This document shows positions 63,552 through 64,000 of a DNA stretch of 64,000 nucleotides, one piece after another. Each line of letters begins with the position of its first letter. The stretch's first letter is position 1. Under the pieces are notes generated by a model, which saw only the letters and a list, made by a program, of their open reading frames with translations, did no database searches and was not told the origin of the DNA. The DNA comes from Paludisphaera mucosa (GTDB lineage Bacteria > Planctomycetota > Planctomycetia > Isosphaerales > Isosphaeraceae): assembly GCF_029589435.1 (NCBI RefSeq), contig NZ_JARRAG010000002.1, forward strand, positions 1,178,001-1,242,000. Direction: 5' to 3'. The position numbers and the translations under genes were made by a program.

Positions 63552-64000
63552 TCATCGTTTCCCGCGCGGCAGGAAGTTGGTCTTCGCCAGGTCGACGACC
63601 TCGTCGCCCCGGCCGCCGATGACGGCGCGGATGAGGTACAGGCTGAATCCCAGGGCCTGCGAGGCCGTGATCGACGGCGGCATGGCCAGCTCCTGACGGT
63701 TGACGACGACGTCGACGAGCGCCGGGCCGTCGTGGGCGAAGGCCTGCTGGAGAGCCGGGCGGACGTCCTCGGGGTCCTCGACACGGAGGCCGAGGATGTC
63801 GGCCGACTGCGCGAGCTTGGCGAAGTCGGGGTTGACCAGGTCGGTGCCGTAGTCGAGCAGGCCGGCGGCCTTCATCTCCAGCTCGACGAAGCCGAGCGAG
63901 CCGTTGTTGAAGACGACGATCTTCGCCGGCAGCTTGAGCTGGCGGAGCGTCAGCAGGTCGCCCAGCAGCATGGCCAGGCCGCCGTCGCCGCTCAGGCTGA
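63552..64000 (-). CDS. C-terminal part of a thiamine-diphosphate enzyme (pyruvate oxidase/acetolactate synthase type)
   Basis: The last 149 codons of a gene entering from the right edge. LSGDGGLAMLLGDLLTLRQL is the TPP-binding motif (GDG-x26-NN, the Asn pair being VVFNNGSLGFVELEMKAAG). The stretch LVNPDFAKLAQSADILGLRV, EDPEDVRPALQQAFAHDGPA and LVDVVVNRQELAMPPSI matches pyruvate oxidase PoxB closely, more than acetolactate synthase. PoxB decarboxylates pyruvate to acetate and CO2 and passes electrons to ubiquinone at the membrane. The last 40 residues include a typical amphipathic tail (FSLYLIRAVIGG), which in PoxB binds lipid. It overlaps the possible cutC start at ATGA (63552-63555). Confidence 0.87.
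   Translation of the reverse strand, partial: SLSGDGGLAMLLGDLLTLRQLKLPAKIVVFNNGSLGFVELEMKAAGLLDYGTDLVNPDFAKLAQSADILGLRVEDPEDVRPALQQAFAHDGPALVDVVVNRQELAMPPSITASQALGFSLYLIRAVIGGRGDEVVDLAKTNFLPRGKR

Overview
The window looks like chromosome from a high-GC planctomycete, most likely a relative of Isosphaera, Singulisphaera or Paludisphaera. The evidence is the mix of families typical of that group. It has a DUF1549/DUF1553 cytochrome gene followed by a DUF1501 gene, a PVC-type membrane-bound dehydrogenase with HEAT repeats and a C-terminal haem domain, several secreted Gfo/Idh/MocA oxidoreductases and carbohydrate esterases, a BlaI/M56 pair, and two secreted proteins whose N-termini carry an LExR-xLLS-like motif. 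No rRNA, tRNA, CRISPR array or prophage was seen. Assignments rest on reading motifs by eye; no database search was run.

Layout. 1-7.2 kb: start of a surface protein, a small membrane protein running into a palindromic repeat, then minus-strand lemA-DUF2207 and blaI-M56 operons. 7.2-15.6 kb: a CrtI-like oxidoreductase, a Tat-exported Gfo/Idh oxidoreductase, a DinB protein, a secreted GH29 fucosidase, an ankyrin gene that appears frameshifted, and a sialate O-acetylesterase. 16-24.5 kb: glycosyltransferase, UDP-sugar epimerase and endonuclease III in tight succession, a membrane patatin, a nucleotidyltransferase-HD protein, and a GT2 glycosyltransferase. 24.7-27.3 kb: a collagen-like (Gly-Ala-Thr)n protein and an ECF sigma/zinc-finger anti-sigma pair. 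27.5-44.4 kb: flavin reductase, MFS carrier and esterase in a row; an M61 peptidase fused to a CBM9-like domain; an M48 peptidase; a second Gfo/Idh protein; another MFS carrier; an ABC exporter; and a membrane-anchored spermidine-synthase-like protein.

44.5-51 kb is the most disturbed part. An intact protein of 15 TPRs is followed by a decayed, internally deleted paralogue. That paralogue is split by an IS5-family element at 47598-49123, which has 17-bp perfect terminal inverted repeats and a TTA target duplication. Besides its transposase, the element carries an extra gene that weakly resembles Imm1 immunity proteins. A CPBP protease gene and a YciI-like remnant follow. 51-64 kb holds a lipoprotein-like alpha/beta hydrolase, the cytochrome/DUF1501 operon, and a 1493-residue fusion protein (isochorismatase, ThuA, dehydrogenase propeller, HEAT, cytochrome c). 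It ends with cutC and the end of a poxB-like gene.

The content points to a scavenger of complex polysaccharides and sulfated or acetylated sugars (fucosidase, sialate esterase, planctomycetal cytochromes) with many cell-envelope proteases. The items most worth a second look are the IS element with its passenger gene, the five-part fusion protein, and a palindromic repeat family shared by positions 1.3 kb and 38.5 kb.
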